The position numbers were made by a program, and so were the translations under genes. Shown here piece after piece: positions 26,693-34,867 of a DNA stretch of 64,000 nucleotides. The stretch's first letter is position 1. Each line of letters starts with the position of its first letter. The notes below the pieces were generated by a model that was given only the letters and a program-made list of their open reading frames with translations, did not search any database and had not been told where the DNA came from. The DNA comes from an uncultured Arsenicibacter sp. (GTDB taxonomy: Bacteria; Bacteroidota; Bacteroidia; Cytophagales; Spirosomataceae). The DNA is taken from the NCBI RefSeq assembly GCF_945952095.1, contig NZ_CAMFHL010000009.1:1-64000 (forward strand), in the 5' to 3' direction.

Positions 26693-26866
26693 TTATTCCA
26701 GAGATGTAGCATTATCTGAGGGGGCTACATCGGTCAGAAGCTGGTGCATTACGCGCTCAACCATCTGAATTGCTCCCTGTAACGCACCAAAGGCTATACA
26801 CAGAGGCAAGATAATGGGCAAAAAGAATACCCATTGCAGGATCATGTATAAACGGAGTCTTCTCAT
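26693..26866 (-). CDS. 57-residue putative membrane protein
   Basis: Short frame with its own terminator. The product has a basic N-terminus (MRRLRLYMILQW), one hydrophobic helix (VFFLPIILPLCIAFGALQG) and an amphipathic polar tail ending VAPSDNATSLE. The strong dedicated terminator and the upstream 290-bp regulatory gap support expression. No family is recognised. A positively charged start followed by one helix implies an inner-membrane anchor with the tail outside. Confidence 0.55.
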   Translation of the reverse strand: MRRLRLYMILQWVFFLPIILPLCIAFGALQGAIQMVERVMHQLLTDVAPSDNATSLE

Positions 26867-27157
26867 CTCAGATAATAGTTACGGATTCTCAATAAGGTTA
26901 GTTTGGGTTTTCGTATTAAACTACTTTATAGGTAGGGTTAATAAGTACACCAAAGTTAAATCTTTTTAAACAAAACAGCAAATTGAAAATAGAAATATTC
27001 GAAAGAAAAATTTCACTTTATTGACGACATAAGCAAACTGTTTGTTGCTTCTACTTCAAAAATTGTTCCGGCAAGAAGAAAAAGCGGTAATTTTTAATGT
27101 TTGAGGCCACATTTTTAATGTATTAACTACATTTGCTTTAAAAAATTGTTGCTTAAC
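26867..27157. other. AT-rich divergent intergenic region with a putative promoter
   Basis: About 290 bp without a gene, markedly richer in A+T than its surroundings, between the divergently read 57-residue protein and the His-rich protein. On the plus strand a TACATTTG box (27128-27135) matches the Bacteroidota -7 consensus TAnnTTTG, 22 nt before the proposed GTG start. I see no further gene or large palindrome. Confidence 0.5.
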
Positions 27158-27529
27158 GTGTTGAATTCGAACCGATACCGATCCCGGACCGCCCGCTTTC
27201 TGCTCTTGCTCTATGCAGGAATGCTGGTGAACGGAATCTTGTTTCTGCACGCCCACCGGCTGGCAGACGGAACGATTATCACCCACGCGCACCCCTACAA
27301 ACCCGTAGGCAAAGACCCGATTCAGCCTAACAACCACACGCAGCAGGAGTTGCTCTGGCTGGACGCTGTTACCAACGCACTCTATACCAATCCGGAGCCA
27401 TTTTTCTGGCTGGCTGTGTTTACGGCCGTCTTCACGGCTACCCCTGCTTTTCCGGTTCTTTTCCGCACAATCAGCCGGCGTCATACGGCTTTCCGACACC
27501 GCGGCCCCCCTGTCTATAGGCTGATTTAA
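27158..27529 (+). CDS. His-rich small membrane-anchored protein upstream of a TonB receptor
   Basis: About 123 residues. One hydrophobic segment (ARFLLLLYAGMLVNGILFLHAH) is followed by a His-rich strand (HRLADGTIITHAHPYKPVGK), a spacer with NNHTQQELLWLDAVTNAL and a second hydrophobic segment near the C-terminus. No ATG fits the beginning; GTG 27158 is preferred over TTG 27146 or 27149. It is followed 142 nt later by a TonB receptor gene on the same strand. I recall unnamed Bacteroidota proteins with the HAH...THAHPY pattern near metal-type receptors; a zinc or copper role is inference. Confidence 0.6.
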   Translation: MLNSNRYRSRTARFLLLLYAGMLVNGILFLHAHRLADGTIITHAHPYKPVGKDPIQPNNHTQQELLWLDAVTNALYTNPEPFFWLAVFTAVFTATPAFPVLFRTISRRHTAFRHRGPPVYRLI

Positions 27530-27671
27530 TGGCTGGTACATGGCGTTACGCTTTGTTCGCATGGGATAGCTGTGGGCTATAGGTATGTCCTCACGGCTTT
27601 CCGGTATGTGTTCAACGGGCGTATGCGATGTACCGTGCCCCGGTATTTCATCTCATAGACACAATCGCTCC

Positions 27672-30104
27672 ATGTATAAACTTCTTCTCGTTTTATGCCT
27701 GGTGCCAGGGCTGGTACTGGCACAACTGTCGGGTATTGTTACCGATAAAAATACCCGTGAACCGCTGATCGGTGCAACCGTTTATCTGCGTGAACTTAAA
27801 AAAGGGGCTGTTACCGATGTAAACGGCCGGTATCAGCTGGGCAACCTGCCCGCCGGTATACAACCGGTTGAGGTACGGCTGGTCGGTTATCAGACTATTC
27901 TCCGGAAAGTTAAGGTTGGCGGCGATAGCAGCAGCATCAATTTTGCCCTCGAAACCGATTCAAAGCAGCTTCAGGAAGTTGTGGTGACGGGGCTGACAAC
28001 GGGCGCAACCGTGAAGCAGAGCCCGATTCCGATCATGACCTACTCCCGTTTACAGTGGATGCAAAGTAGTTCGACTAACCTGGTTGACGCGGTGGTGAAG
28101 CTGCCGGGCATGTCGCAGATTACCACGGGCGTGGGCCTGTCAAAGCCGGTGATCCGGGGGTTGGGCTTTAACCGGGTCATTACCGTACACGACGGTGTGC
28201 GGCAGGAAGATAACCAGTGGGGCGAGGAACACGCCCTGCAGGTCGATGAATATTCGATTGACCGTTACGAGATTATCAAGGGAGCAGGCAGTCTGTTGTA
28301 CGGTTCCGATGGCCTTGGTGGTGTCATGAGCCTGATTTCGGCGCGGCCACCGGAGCCCGGCGTGATGCGCGGGCAGGTACTGACCAACTACCAGAGCAAT
28401 AACCAGATGTTTGGCGTGTCGGGCATGGTCGAGGGAACCACTAAAGGCGGCGTGTTCGGCCGCTTCCGGACAAGCTACAAGAATGCCGGCAATTACCGGA
28501 ACCAATACGACGGGCGGGTGTATGGCTCAGCTTACCGGGAACTGGATCTGAGCGGAACAGTAGGCGTGAACCGGAGCTGGGGCTATTCGCAGGTATACGT
28601 GTCGAATTTTCATCAGGACATTAATATCGTTACCGGTGAGCGGGATAATCTGGGCCGCTTTCAGAAGCTGGTACGCCTCAGTAATGAAACAGAAGGCCCT
28701 GTAACCGTGTCCGACGACGAACTGCGCGGGCGGGCCATTAATCCGGCAAACTATCAGAGCCTGAACCACCTGAAGTTTTCCTGGAATACGTTTGCAAAAC
28801 TAGGGGCAGGAAACCTGTCGGCCGTGATCAGCTATAACCAGAACCGGCGCCTGGAGTATGCCAGCACGCTGACACCCGGCGAACCGGCCTTGTTTTTCAT
28901 GCTTCAGAACGTTTTCTACGACCTGAAATATTACCTGAACGCTGGAAAAGGCTGGGATGTAACGTTTGGCTGGAACGGTATGAACCAGTGGAATCAGAAC
29001 CGCGGTCTGGACGTACTGTATCCGGGATACCGGTACTGGGACAATGGCATTCTGGCCTTTTTCCAGAAGAAAACGGACCGGCTGACCATGAGCGGAGGCG
29101 TTCGCTTCGATGTCCGGCAGATGAATGTCAACCGGCTGTATGTAACGCCTGACGGTGCCTTTACCGAAACCGCCGCGCCGCAGAATCAGACCCGTTTTGC
29201 CGGTCTCAATAAAACGTTTTCGAACCCTACCGGAAGTTTTGGGGCTACCTACAATCTGACGCCACAGTTTACGGTGAAGGCCAACGTGGCCCGCGTATTC
29301 CGGGCACCGTCGGTACCGGAGCTGTCGGCCAACGGCGAGCATGCCGGTACGTTCCGCTACGAAATCGGCAGCCCCGATCTGCGCTCCGAAACCTCGTGGC
29401 AGGGCGATCTGGGCGTAGAACTGGAGACCAAAGGCGTACATGTGATCGCGAATGTGTTCCGGAATCAGATCAGCAACTATACCTTTTCGGAAAAAGTACT
29501 CGACCGCTTCGGCCGTGATTCGATCGTTGATCCGGCCCGTCCGATTCTGACCTACCGGTATGTGCAGGGCAATGCGGTGTTGTACGGTGCCGAGCTACAG
29601 GCTACCGTGAATCCGCTCAATGCCCGCTGGTTTAACCTGATGGGATCGTATTCGCTGGTGCGTTCCCGTAATTTGTCGGCCCGCAACGATTCGGCCCGTT
29701 ATTTGCCGTTCCTGCCGCCGCCGCGGTTTATTGCCCAGCTGAAGCTGACAAAGACGGAATGGGGAGACCGTATGCGAAATTTATACGCGCAAATCGAAAT
29801 AGAGCACAATCAGGCCCAAAATCAGGCATTATTAGCCTACGGAACGGAAACGCCTACGCCCGGTTTTACGTTATGTAACATAGGGGGTGGCGGCGATATC
29901 GTCAACTCCGGCGGCCGGACCCTGTTTTCCGTCTATCTGACAGTGCAGAATGTGTTCGACCGGGCCTACCAGAGTCACCAGAATCGGCTGAAGTATTTTG
30001 GTCTTAATCCGGCAACGGGTCGTGCGGGGGTATTTAATATGGGACGAAACGTAAGTGTGAAGGTGGTTGTACCACTGACCTTCGCGCCGAAAGCCAGACC
30101 ATAG
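27672..30104 (+). CDS. TonB-dependent outer-membrane receptor with N-terminal carboxypeptidase-regulatory domain
   Basis: An 810-residue outer-membrane transporter. Signal peptide (MYKLLLVLCLVPGLVLAQ), then a CarboxypepD_reg-like domain (LSGIVTDKNTREPLIGATVY), a plug domain with KPVIRGLGFNRVITVHDGVRQE and the GAGSLLYGSDGLGGV signature, and a 22-strand barrel ending with aromatic strands. It is of FecA/ZnuD-like size, not of SusC size (about 1000), and has no SusD partner, so metal, heme or cofactor uptake is likelier than polysaccharide. The His-rich neighbour favours zinc or copper. ATG 27672 starts the signal peptide. Confidence 0.9.
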   Translation: MYKLLLVLCLVPGLVLAQLSGIVTDKNTREPLIGATVYLRELKKGAVTDVNGRYQLGNLPAGIQPVEVRLVGYQTILRKVKVGGDSSSINFALETDSKQLQEVVVTGLTTGATVKQSPIPIMTYSRLQWMQSSSTNLVDAVVKLPGMSQITTGVGLSKPVIRGLGFNRVITVHDGVRQEDNQWGEEHALQVDEYSIDRYEIIKGAGSLLYGSDGLGGVMSLISARPPEPGVMRGQVLTNYQSNNQMFGVSGMVEGTTKGGVFGRFRTSYKNAGNYRNQYDGRVYGSAYRELDLSGTVGVNRSWGYSQVYVSNFHQDINIVTGERDNLGRFQKLVRLSNETEGPVTVSDDELRGRAINPANYQSLNHLKFSWNTFAKLGAGNLSAVISYNQNRRLEYASTLTPGEPALFFMLQNVFYDLKYYLNAGKGWDVTFGWNGMNQWNQNRGLDVLYPGYRYWDNGILAFFQKKTDRLTMSGGVRFDVRQMNVNRLYVTPDGAFTETAAPQNQTRFAGLNKTFSNPTGSFGATYNLTPQFTVKANVARVFRAPSVPELSANGEHAGTFRYEIGSPDLRSETSWQGDLGVELETKGVHVIANVFRNQISNYTFSEKVLDRFGRDSIVDPARPILTYRYVQGNAVLYGAELQATVNPLNARWFNLMGSYSLVRSRNLSARNDSARYLPFLPPPRFIAQLKLTKTEWGDRMRNLYAQIEIEHNQAQNQALLAYGTETPTPGFTLCNIGGGGDIVNSGGRTLFSVYLTVQNVFDRAYQSHQNRLKYFGLNPATGRAGVFNMGRNVSVKVVVPLTFAPKARP

Positions 30105-30121
30105 ATACCGCTGAGGTGGAC

Positions 30122-30205
30122 GTTTTACGGGTTTCGATTTATTTTTACAAGGCAGATTTTGTATCATTGCCCTGACCTGGTAGCATAACTGGCAACCCGT
30201 AAAAC
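30122..30205. repeat. 12-bp inverted repeat flanking the mutL leader
   Basis: GTTTTACGGGTT (30122-30133) is the exact reverse complement of 30194-30205, with 60 bp between. The arms lie in the gap between the TonB receptor and mutL; the second arm ends 10 nt before the mutL start. It could fold the leader or be coincidence at this length and spacing. Confidence 0.4.
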
Positions 30206-30215
30206 CAACACGTAC

Positions 30216-32204
30216 GTGAATATCATTCAACTATTACCGGACTCGATTGCGAATCAGATTGCGGCGGGAGAAGTGGTGCAGCGACCGGCTTCGGTAGTAA
30301 AGGAATTGCTGGAAAACTCCGTTGATGCGGGCGCTAAATCGGTGCAGCTGATTGTGCGTGATGCGGGACGTACGCTGATTCAGGTAATCGACGATGGGTC
30401 GGGAATGACCGAGACCGATGCACGGATGAGTTTTGAACGGCATGCCACCTCAAAAATCCGCACATCAGATGATTTGTTCCGTATCCGTACGATGGGGTTC
30501 CGCGGCGAAGCTCTGGCGTCGATTGCGGCGGTTGCCCAGGTAGAGATGCGGACCCGCCGTGCTGCCGAAGAACTGGGCACGCTCATCCGTATCGAAGGCT
30601 CTGAGCTGAAAGCACAGGAAGCTATTTCGTGTTTGCCCGGCACCAACCTGCTGATCAAAAACCTGTTTTTTAATGTGCCGGCCCGCCGCAACTTCCTGAA
30701 ATCGAATTCGGTGGAAATGCGGCATATTCTGGATGAATTCCAGCGGGTAGCGCTGGCGCATCCGGAAGTCAGTTTTACGCTGTTTCAGGATGATCGCGAG
30801 GTATACAACCTGCAGGGCGGGAAGCTTAGCCGGCGCATCATTGATATGTTCGGGAAAAGTTACCGCGAACAACTGGCATACTGCGAAGAAGAAACGCCCT
30901 ACGTAAAAGTGCGCGGGTATATCGGTAAGCCGGAGTCAGCGAAGAAAACCCGTAATGAGCAGTTCTTTTTTGTGAATCTGCGGTATATCAAACATAATTA
31001 CCTGCACCATGCCGTAACGGGTGCCTACGAAGGAACGCTTCCTGAAGGCAGTCACCCGTTTTATGTGCTTTTTATTGATATTGACCCGTCCCATATTGAT
31101 ATCAACATACACCCGACCAAAACCGAAATCAAATTTGATGACGAGCGGTCGGTGTATGCCATCGTAATGGCTGCGGTCCGGAAAGCGATGGGCGTGTATA
31201 ATCTGGCGCCCTCACTTGACTTTGACGGGAATGTGAATTTTCTGTCGGGGCAGGGGAGCCTGGCCGACCGGGGCCGGAGTGATGCATCGGTACCACGGCC
31301 GGCCGTGCCGTCGTGGATTACGGGGGAGCGCCCTTCGGCGAATGATGCGGACATGCCCCGCGATCGCCCCCGCCCGCTACCGTCGAACTATAATTTTGAC
31401 AAGGCATCGTCGGACCGGGCGGAAACCGAAGCCCTCAAGAAGAGTTCAGCCCGTAACTGGCAGGCTTTATTTGAAGGCATTGCCAAGCCGGAACCCGGCG
31501 GAACCCCGCCGGCTGGTCCGCCGGTAAGTGACTGGCTGCCACCAACTGAATCCCCGCTGCCGGAAAAACCGGCACTTACCCTGGGCAGCAAAGCCAACCA
31601 GCTGAGCGAAGGTGAAGATGTGCAGGCCGACAATATTATTCAGGTACAGAACCGTTACTTATTGGCAACCGTTAAGTCTGGACTTTTGGTAATTGACCAG
31701 CGGCGCGCGTATGAGCGGATTCTGTTCGATCAGTTTCAGCATGCGCTCACACGGCACAGCGGTGCGTCGCAGCAGTTGCTGTTTCCGAAAACCGTTAAGC
31801 TGATGCCGGTTGATTACCAGCTGGCACTCGAACTGCGCGAAGAACTGACAAGTCTGGGCTTTCAGTTTGATGAGCTGGGATCGAATTCGCTGGTGATCCG
31901 CGGTGTTCCGGCGTTATCGCCGACGCTGGGTCAGGCAACGGAAAGCGAAGAAGATGTGTTCGGAAATTTACTGGCGCAGTTCCGCGAAGATACCGGCAAG
32001 CTGAAACTGGAACGCTCCGAAGCGCTGGCCCGTTCGCTCGCACGGCGTACAGCGTCGCGGTACCAGACACGGCTTAGTCCGGTAGAATGCAAAGCACTGG
32101 TCGATCAGTTATTTGCGTCGTCGAATCCCGGCTATACGCCGAAAGGTGAGGCAATTACAAGCGTGTTAACGTTGGATAAAATTGCTGGCTTTTTCAAACC
32201 GTAA
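30216..32204 (+). CDS. mutL: DNA mismatch repair protein MutL
   Basis: A 662-residue MutL with an intact GHKL ATPase domain: IAAGEVVQRPASVVKELLENSVDAGA, IDDGSGM, FERHATSKI and GFRGEALASIAAVAQV. The middle is a Pro-rich linker (about residues 340-455). The C-terminal endonuclease motif DQHA(x)2E(x)4E is altered to DQRRAYERILFDQF, without the histidine, and the final CPHGRP-type motif reads YTPKGE. Start is GTG 30216. It links MutS to downstream repair factors. It heads a short plus-strand run with two rhomboid genes. Confidence 0.93.
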   Translation: MNIIQLLPDSIANQIAAGEVVQRPASVVKELLENSVDAGAKSVQLIVRDAGRTLIQVIDDGSGMTETDARMSFERHATSKIRTSDDLFRIRTMGFRGEALASIAAVAQVEMRTRRAAEELGTLIRIEGSELKAQEAISCLPGTNLLIKNLFFNVPARRNFLKSNSVEMRHILDEFQRVALAHPEVSFTLFQDDREVYNLQGGKLSRRIIDMFGKSYREQLAYCEEETPYVKVRGYIGKPESAKKTRNEQFFFVNLRYIKHNYLHHAVTGAYEGTLPEGSHPFYVLFIDIDPSHIDINIHPTKTEIKFDDERSVYAIVMAAVRKAMGVYNLAPSLDFDGNVNFLSGQGSLADRGRSDASVPRPAVPSWITGERPSANDADMPRDRPRPLPSNYNFDKASSDRAETEALKKSSARNWQALFEGIAKPEPGGTPPAGPPVSDWLPPTESPLPEKPALTLGSKANQLSEGEDVQADNIIQVQNRYLLATVKSGLLVIDQRRAYERILFDQFQHALTRHSGASQQLLFPKTVKLMPVDYQLALELREELTSLGFQFDELGSNSLVIRGVPALSPTLGQATESEEDVFGNLLAQFREDTGKLKLERSEALARSLARRTASRYQTRLSPVECKALVDQLFASSNPGYTPKGEAITSVLTLDKIAGFFKP

Positions 32205-32231
32205 ATGGTTTATATTACGTAAATTGTAAAA

Positions 32232-33011
32232 ATGATGAGTTTAAGCCCTGTTGTTCGAATTATACTTATACTGAATGTTCTGGCGTTTCTAGTAACAAGT
32301 GAAGCCGTAATCAAGCAGTTTGGCCTGCATTCAGTTTTATCGGACGACTTCAGACCTATTCAGTTATTGACCCACATGTTTTTACACGGCGGACTGGGTC
32401 ATATTTTCAGTAATATGCTGGGGCTGTTTTTCTTTGGTCCTATGCTAGAGGGGGTCTGGGGCTCACGCCGGTTTGCCTTTTTTTATTTGTTTACCGGATT
32501 AGGCGCTGCCGGTTTGTATCTGGCGGTGAATTATTACGAAATGAGTCAGTTACTGGAAGCGGTGAATGCCTACCGGAGTGCACCGACACCGGAAAACTTT
32601 ATGATGTTTATCACAGACCATGCTGGTTCTGCCTATGACCGGATTGAACCGTTTGTGACTAGCTTTGAAGCCAATGCCCGGAATCCGCAATATATTCAGG
32701 AAAGCCTTGGGTTTGTTAATTCATACTGGCTGGCTCAGGCAAACGAACCGATGGTCGGGGCTTCAGGAGCGGTTTTTGGTATAATTATGGCTTTTGGCTT
32801 ATTGTTTCCAAACACTGAACTGCTTTTGCTGTTTCCACCTATACCGGTGAAAGCCAAATACCTGGTTCTTTTTTACGGAGCATACGAAATTTATACCGGA
32901 GTATACCGGGCACAGTCTGACAACGTAGCGCACTTTGCGCACATTGGCGGAATGCTGTTCGCATTCATATTAGTTAAATACTGGGGTTCTCAACGCAAAA
33001 AATTTTACTGA
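32232..33011 (+). CDS. Rhomboid-family intramembrane serine protease
   Basis: A 259-residue membrane protease with six helices plus an unusually long luminal insert (about residues 98-165). The catalytic dyad is present: serine in MVGASGAVFGIIMAFG and histidine in VAHFAHIGGMLFAF. HMFLHGGLGHIFSNMLGLFFFG is the conserved L1-helix-2 region. It starts 28 nt after mutL and ends 4 nt before a second rhomboid gene, suggesting one transcript. Substrates of bacterial rhomboids are mostly unknown. Confidence 0.92.
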   Translation: MMSLSPVVRIILILNVLAFLVTSEAVIKQFGLHSVLSDDFRPIQLLTHMFLHGGLGHIFSNMLGLFFFGPMLEGVWGSRRFAFFYLFTGLGAAGLYLAVNYYEMSQLLEAVNAYRSAPTPENFMMFITDHAGSAYDRIEPFVTSFEANARNPQYIQESLGFVNSYWLAQANEPMVGASGAVFGIIMAFGLLFPNTELLLLFPPIPVKAKYLVLFYGAYEIYTGVYRAQSDNVAHFAHIGGMLFAFILVKYWGSQRKKFY

Positions 33012-33014
33012 GAC

Positions 33015-33938
33015 ATGAGCGGGTTGTTTGATGATTTCAGGTCAGAGTTTAATAAGCCCAATAATACGTTGGTGCAGTTAATACTGGTAAATACAATGGT
33101 GTTTCTGGCCTTGCTGGTGTTAAACCTGACACTGTGGATGGCCAACCGGACGGGCTATTATTCACTGGTTACAGAGCAGCTGGCGATTCCGGCATCGGTC
33201 GAGGCGTTTCTGCATAAGCCGTGGACACTCATTACCTATTCGTTTACCCACGAAAAACCATTCCATATTCTCTTCAATATGCTGTTCCTGTACTGGTTCG
33301 GCCGGTTGATCGATGAATACCTGGGCAACCGCCGCCTGGTTGGTCTATACATACTGGGCGCCATTGCGGGCGGTGTTTCGTATATCCTTATTTACAACCT
33401 GGTACCGTTGTTTCAGTCAGAAGTGGGTGCGTCAACCATGCTGGGTGCATCGGCGGCGGCGTATTCGGTGGCGGTAGGTGCAGCAACCCTGTTGCCGAAC
33501 TATACGTTTCACCTGCTGTTTTTCGGTCCGGTCCGGATTAAATACATTGTTTTCTTTTTCATTGTACTGTCAATGGCGCAGTCAACCGGCCCGAATGCCG
33601 GCGGAGAACTGGCACATCTGGGCGGTGCAGCAATGGGTTTCTTTTTCATTAAACTGCTGCAGAACGGTACTGACCTCGGACGTCCGGTATACTGGATCAT
33701 GGAAGGATGGCAGAACCTGTTTCGCCCGAAGCCACCGGTGAAGGTGTCTTACCGGCAGCGCAGCAGTGCCAGTACACACGCAACAGCGTATTCATCAATG
33801 GCGGGCGGCTCACCGTCGGTGTCAATGCCGGATCAGGATGAGATTGACTCCATACTCGATAAAATATCACGGTCGGGCTACGAAAGCCTGACTAAGGAAG
33901 AGAAACAAAAGCTCTTCCGCGCCAGTCAACGGAATTGA
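33015..33938 (+). CDS. Second rhomboid-family protein with GASA in place of GASG
   Basis: A 307-residue protein beginning MSGLFDDFRSEFNKPNN. The conserved region HEKPFHILFNMLFLYWFGRLIDEYLG and the histidine helix GELAHLGGAAMGFFF are typical. The serine motif reads MLGASAAAYSVAVGA, so the serine is kept but the following glycine is alanine. A C-terminal cytoplasmic tail (about residues 235-307) with low complexity and DEIDSILDKISRSGYESLTKEEK is found in Bacteroidota rhomboids. It lies 4 nt after the first rhomboid gene and is followed by a terminator. Confidence 0.9.
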   Translation: MSGLFDDFRSEFNKPNNTLVQLILVNTMVFLALLVLNLTLWMANRTGYYSLVTEQLAIPASVEAFLHKPWTLITYSFTHEKPFHILFNMLFLYWFGRLIDEYLGNRRLVGLYILGAIAGGVSYILIYNLVPLFQSEVGASTMLGASAAAYSVAVGAATLLPNYTFHLLFFGPVRIKYIVFFFIVLSMAQSTGPNAGGELAHLGGAAMGFFFIKLLQNGTDLGRPVYWIMEGWQNLFRPKPPVKVSYRQRSSASTHATAYSSMAGGSPSVSMPDQDEIDSILDKISRSGYESLTKEEKQKLFRASQRN

Positions 33939-33950
33939 TTAGCAGAATGG

Positions 33951-33974
33951 AACCCCGTAAGGGGTTTTATTTTT
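33951..33974 (+). terminator. Terminator after the second rhomboid gene
   Basis: AACCCC-GTAA-GGGGTT hairpin followed by TTATTTTT, 13 nt after the stop codon. Classic intrinsic terminator form. Confidence 0.85.
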
Positions 33975-34317
33975 GCCGTATAGACTATTTAGAAGGTAGA
34001 TATTGTGTGTAAATATTCGGGTCAAGGAGTTACCTGTACTATGCGATTCGATAATTTTCCATATATTTGACCTATCCTATAGGTAACTTCGTGACTAAGG
34101 AAAGAACGCATCTTTCGTGGATAGCGCCGGAAACGGAATAAGAAGTGGTTTATTGTGCAAAAGGGAGTGATTCTTATCAGTTTTTAGGGCTAAATTCCGG
34201 AAAAAGTTGGCGGAGAATAAAGCTATCATTAACTTGCTGAACTGTAACGGTCTGTGAGTGTAGATAATTTTTAATCATGTTCAACAATCATTCCTGGGCA
34301 CCGTAAACCGTAACGAG
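33975..34317 (+). other. Long gene-free leader region before the Rrf2 gene
   Basis: About 340 bp with no credible ORF. A TATATTTG box (34062-34069) matches the Bacteroidota -7 consensus on the plus strand. It lies between the arms of an imperfect 11-bp inverted repeat, AGTTACCTGTA (34028-34038) and TATAGGTAACT (34078-34088), one mismatch. If that box is used, the mRNA leader would be about 240 nt. The repeat may be a regulator site. Confidence 0.4.
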
Positions 34318-34809
34318 ATGATCTCAAAAAAAGCAAAGTATGCCATAAAGGCGCTCAAAGTTCTTACTGAAGAATACGGCAAAGGTCCGGTGCTGATTTC
34401 GTACATTTCTGCGAAAGAGAATATTCCGAAGAAGTTCCTGGAAGCGATTCTGCTTGAATTACGTAATCATGGAATCCTGCAAAGCCAGAAAGGAAAAGGC
34501 GGCGGGTATCTGCTCCGCGTTGATCCAGGCCGTGTGAATCTCGCACAGGTGCTTCGGGTTATTGACGGACCGATTGCACCAACCCCTTGTGTATCCATAA
34601 ATTTCTACGTAAAGTGTGACGACTGTGAAGATGAAGTGACGTGTGCACTGCGTCCGATCATGGAGCGTGTTCGGGATGCAAACCTGGGCGTTTACGAAAA
34701 CACAAGTCTTCTTACGTTTCAGAACACAGGCTTACTGGAAACAAAAGAAATCGCTATCGGCGAGCCACAGCCAGAGGCTACGGATACTACCGGCCTGTTA
34801 TCGGCTTAA
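34318..34809 (+). CDS. Rrf2-family transcriptional regulator with a four-cysteine cluster
   Basis: A 163-residue winged-helix regulator: MISKKAKYAIKALKVLTEEYG, then ISYISAKENIPKKFLEAILLEL and GILQSQKGKGGGYLL, which are Rrf2 hallmarks. The cysteine region is C-x8-C-x2-C-x5-C (CVSINFYVKCDDCEDEVTC), suitable for an Fe-S cluster or thiol sensing but not the C-x5-C-x5-C of IscR. No iron-sulfur or cysteine-synthesis operon follows: a terminator ends the transcript 29 nt later, so it acts elsewhere or on itself. Confidence 0.88.
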   Translation: MISKKAKYAIKALKVLTEEYGKGPVLISYISAKENIPKKFLEAILLELRNHGILQSQKGKGGGYLLRVDPGRVNLAQVLRVIDGPIAPTPCVSINFYVKCDDCEDEVTCALRPIMERVRDANLGVYENTSLLTFQNTGLLETKEIAIGEPQPEATDTTGLLSA

Positions 34810-34837
34810 CCGGCCTGCGGTTGACTGGTTATAAAGA

Positions 34838-34860
34838 AAAGGAGGGCAGTGCCCTCCTTT
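34838..34860. terminator. Bidirectional terminator between Rrf2 and DUF4301 genes
   Basis: AAAGGAGGGC and GCCCTCCTTT (34838-34847 and 34851-34860) form a perfect 10-bp stem with an AGT loop. A runs on one side and T runs on the other allow it to serve both convergent genes. Confidence 0.85.
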
Positions 34861-34867
34861 GTTGTTT

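Noticed and set aside
27056..27562. 168-codon minus-strand frame
   Set aside because: Overlaps the His-rich protein gene; the plus-strand product has a membrane segment and recognisable metal-ligand motif and a promoter box, the minus-strand product has none.
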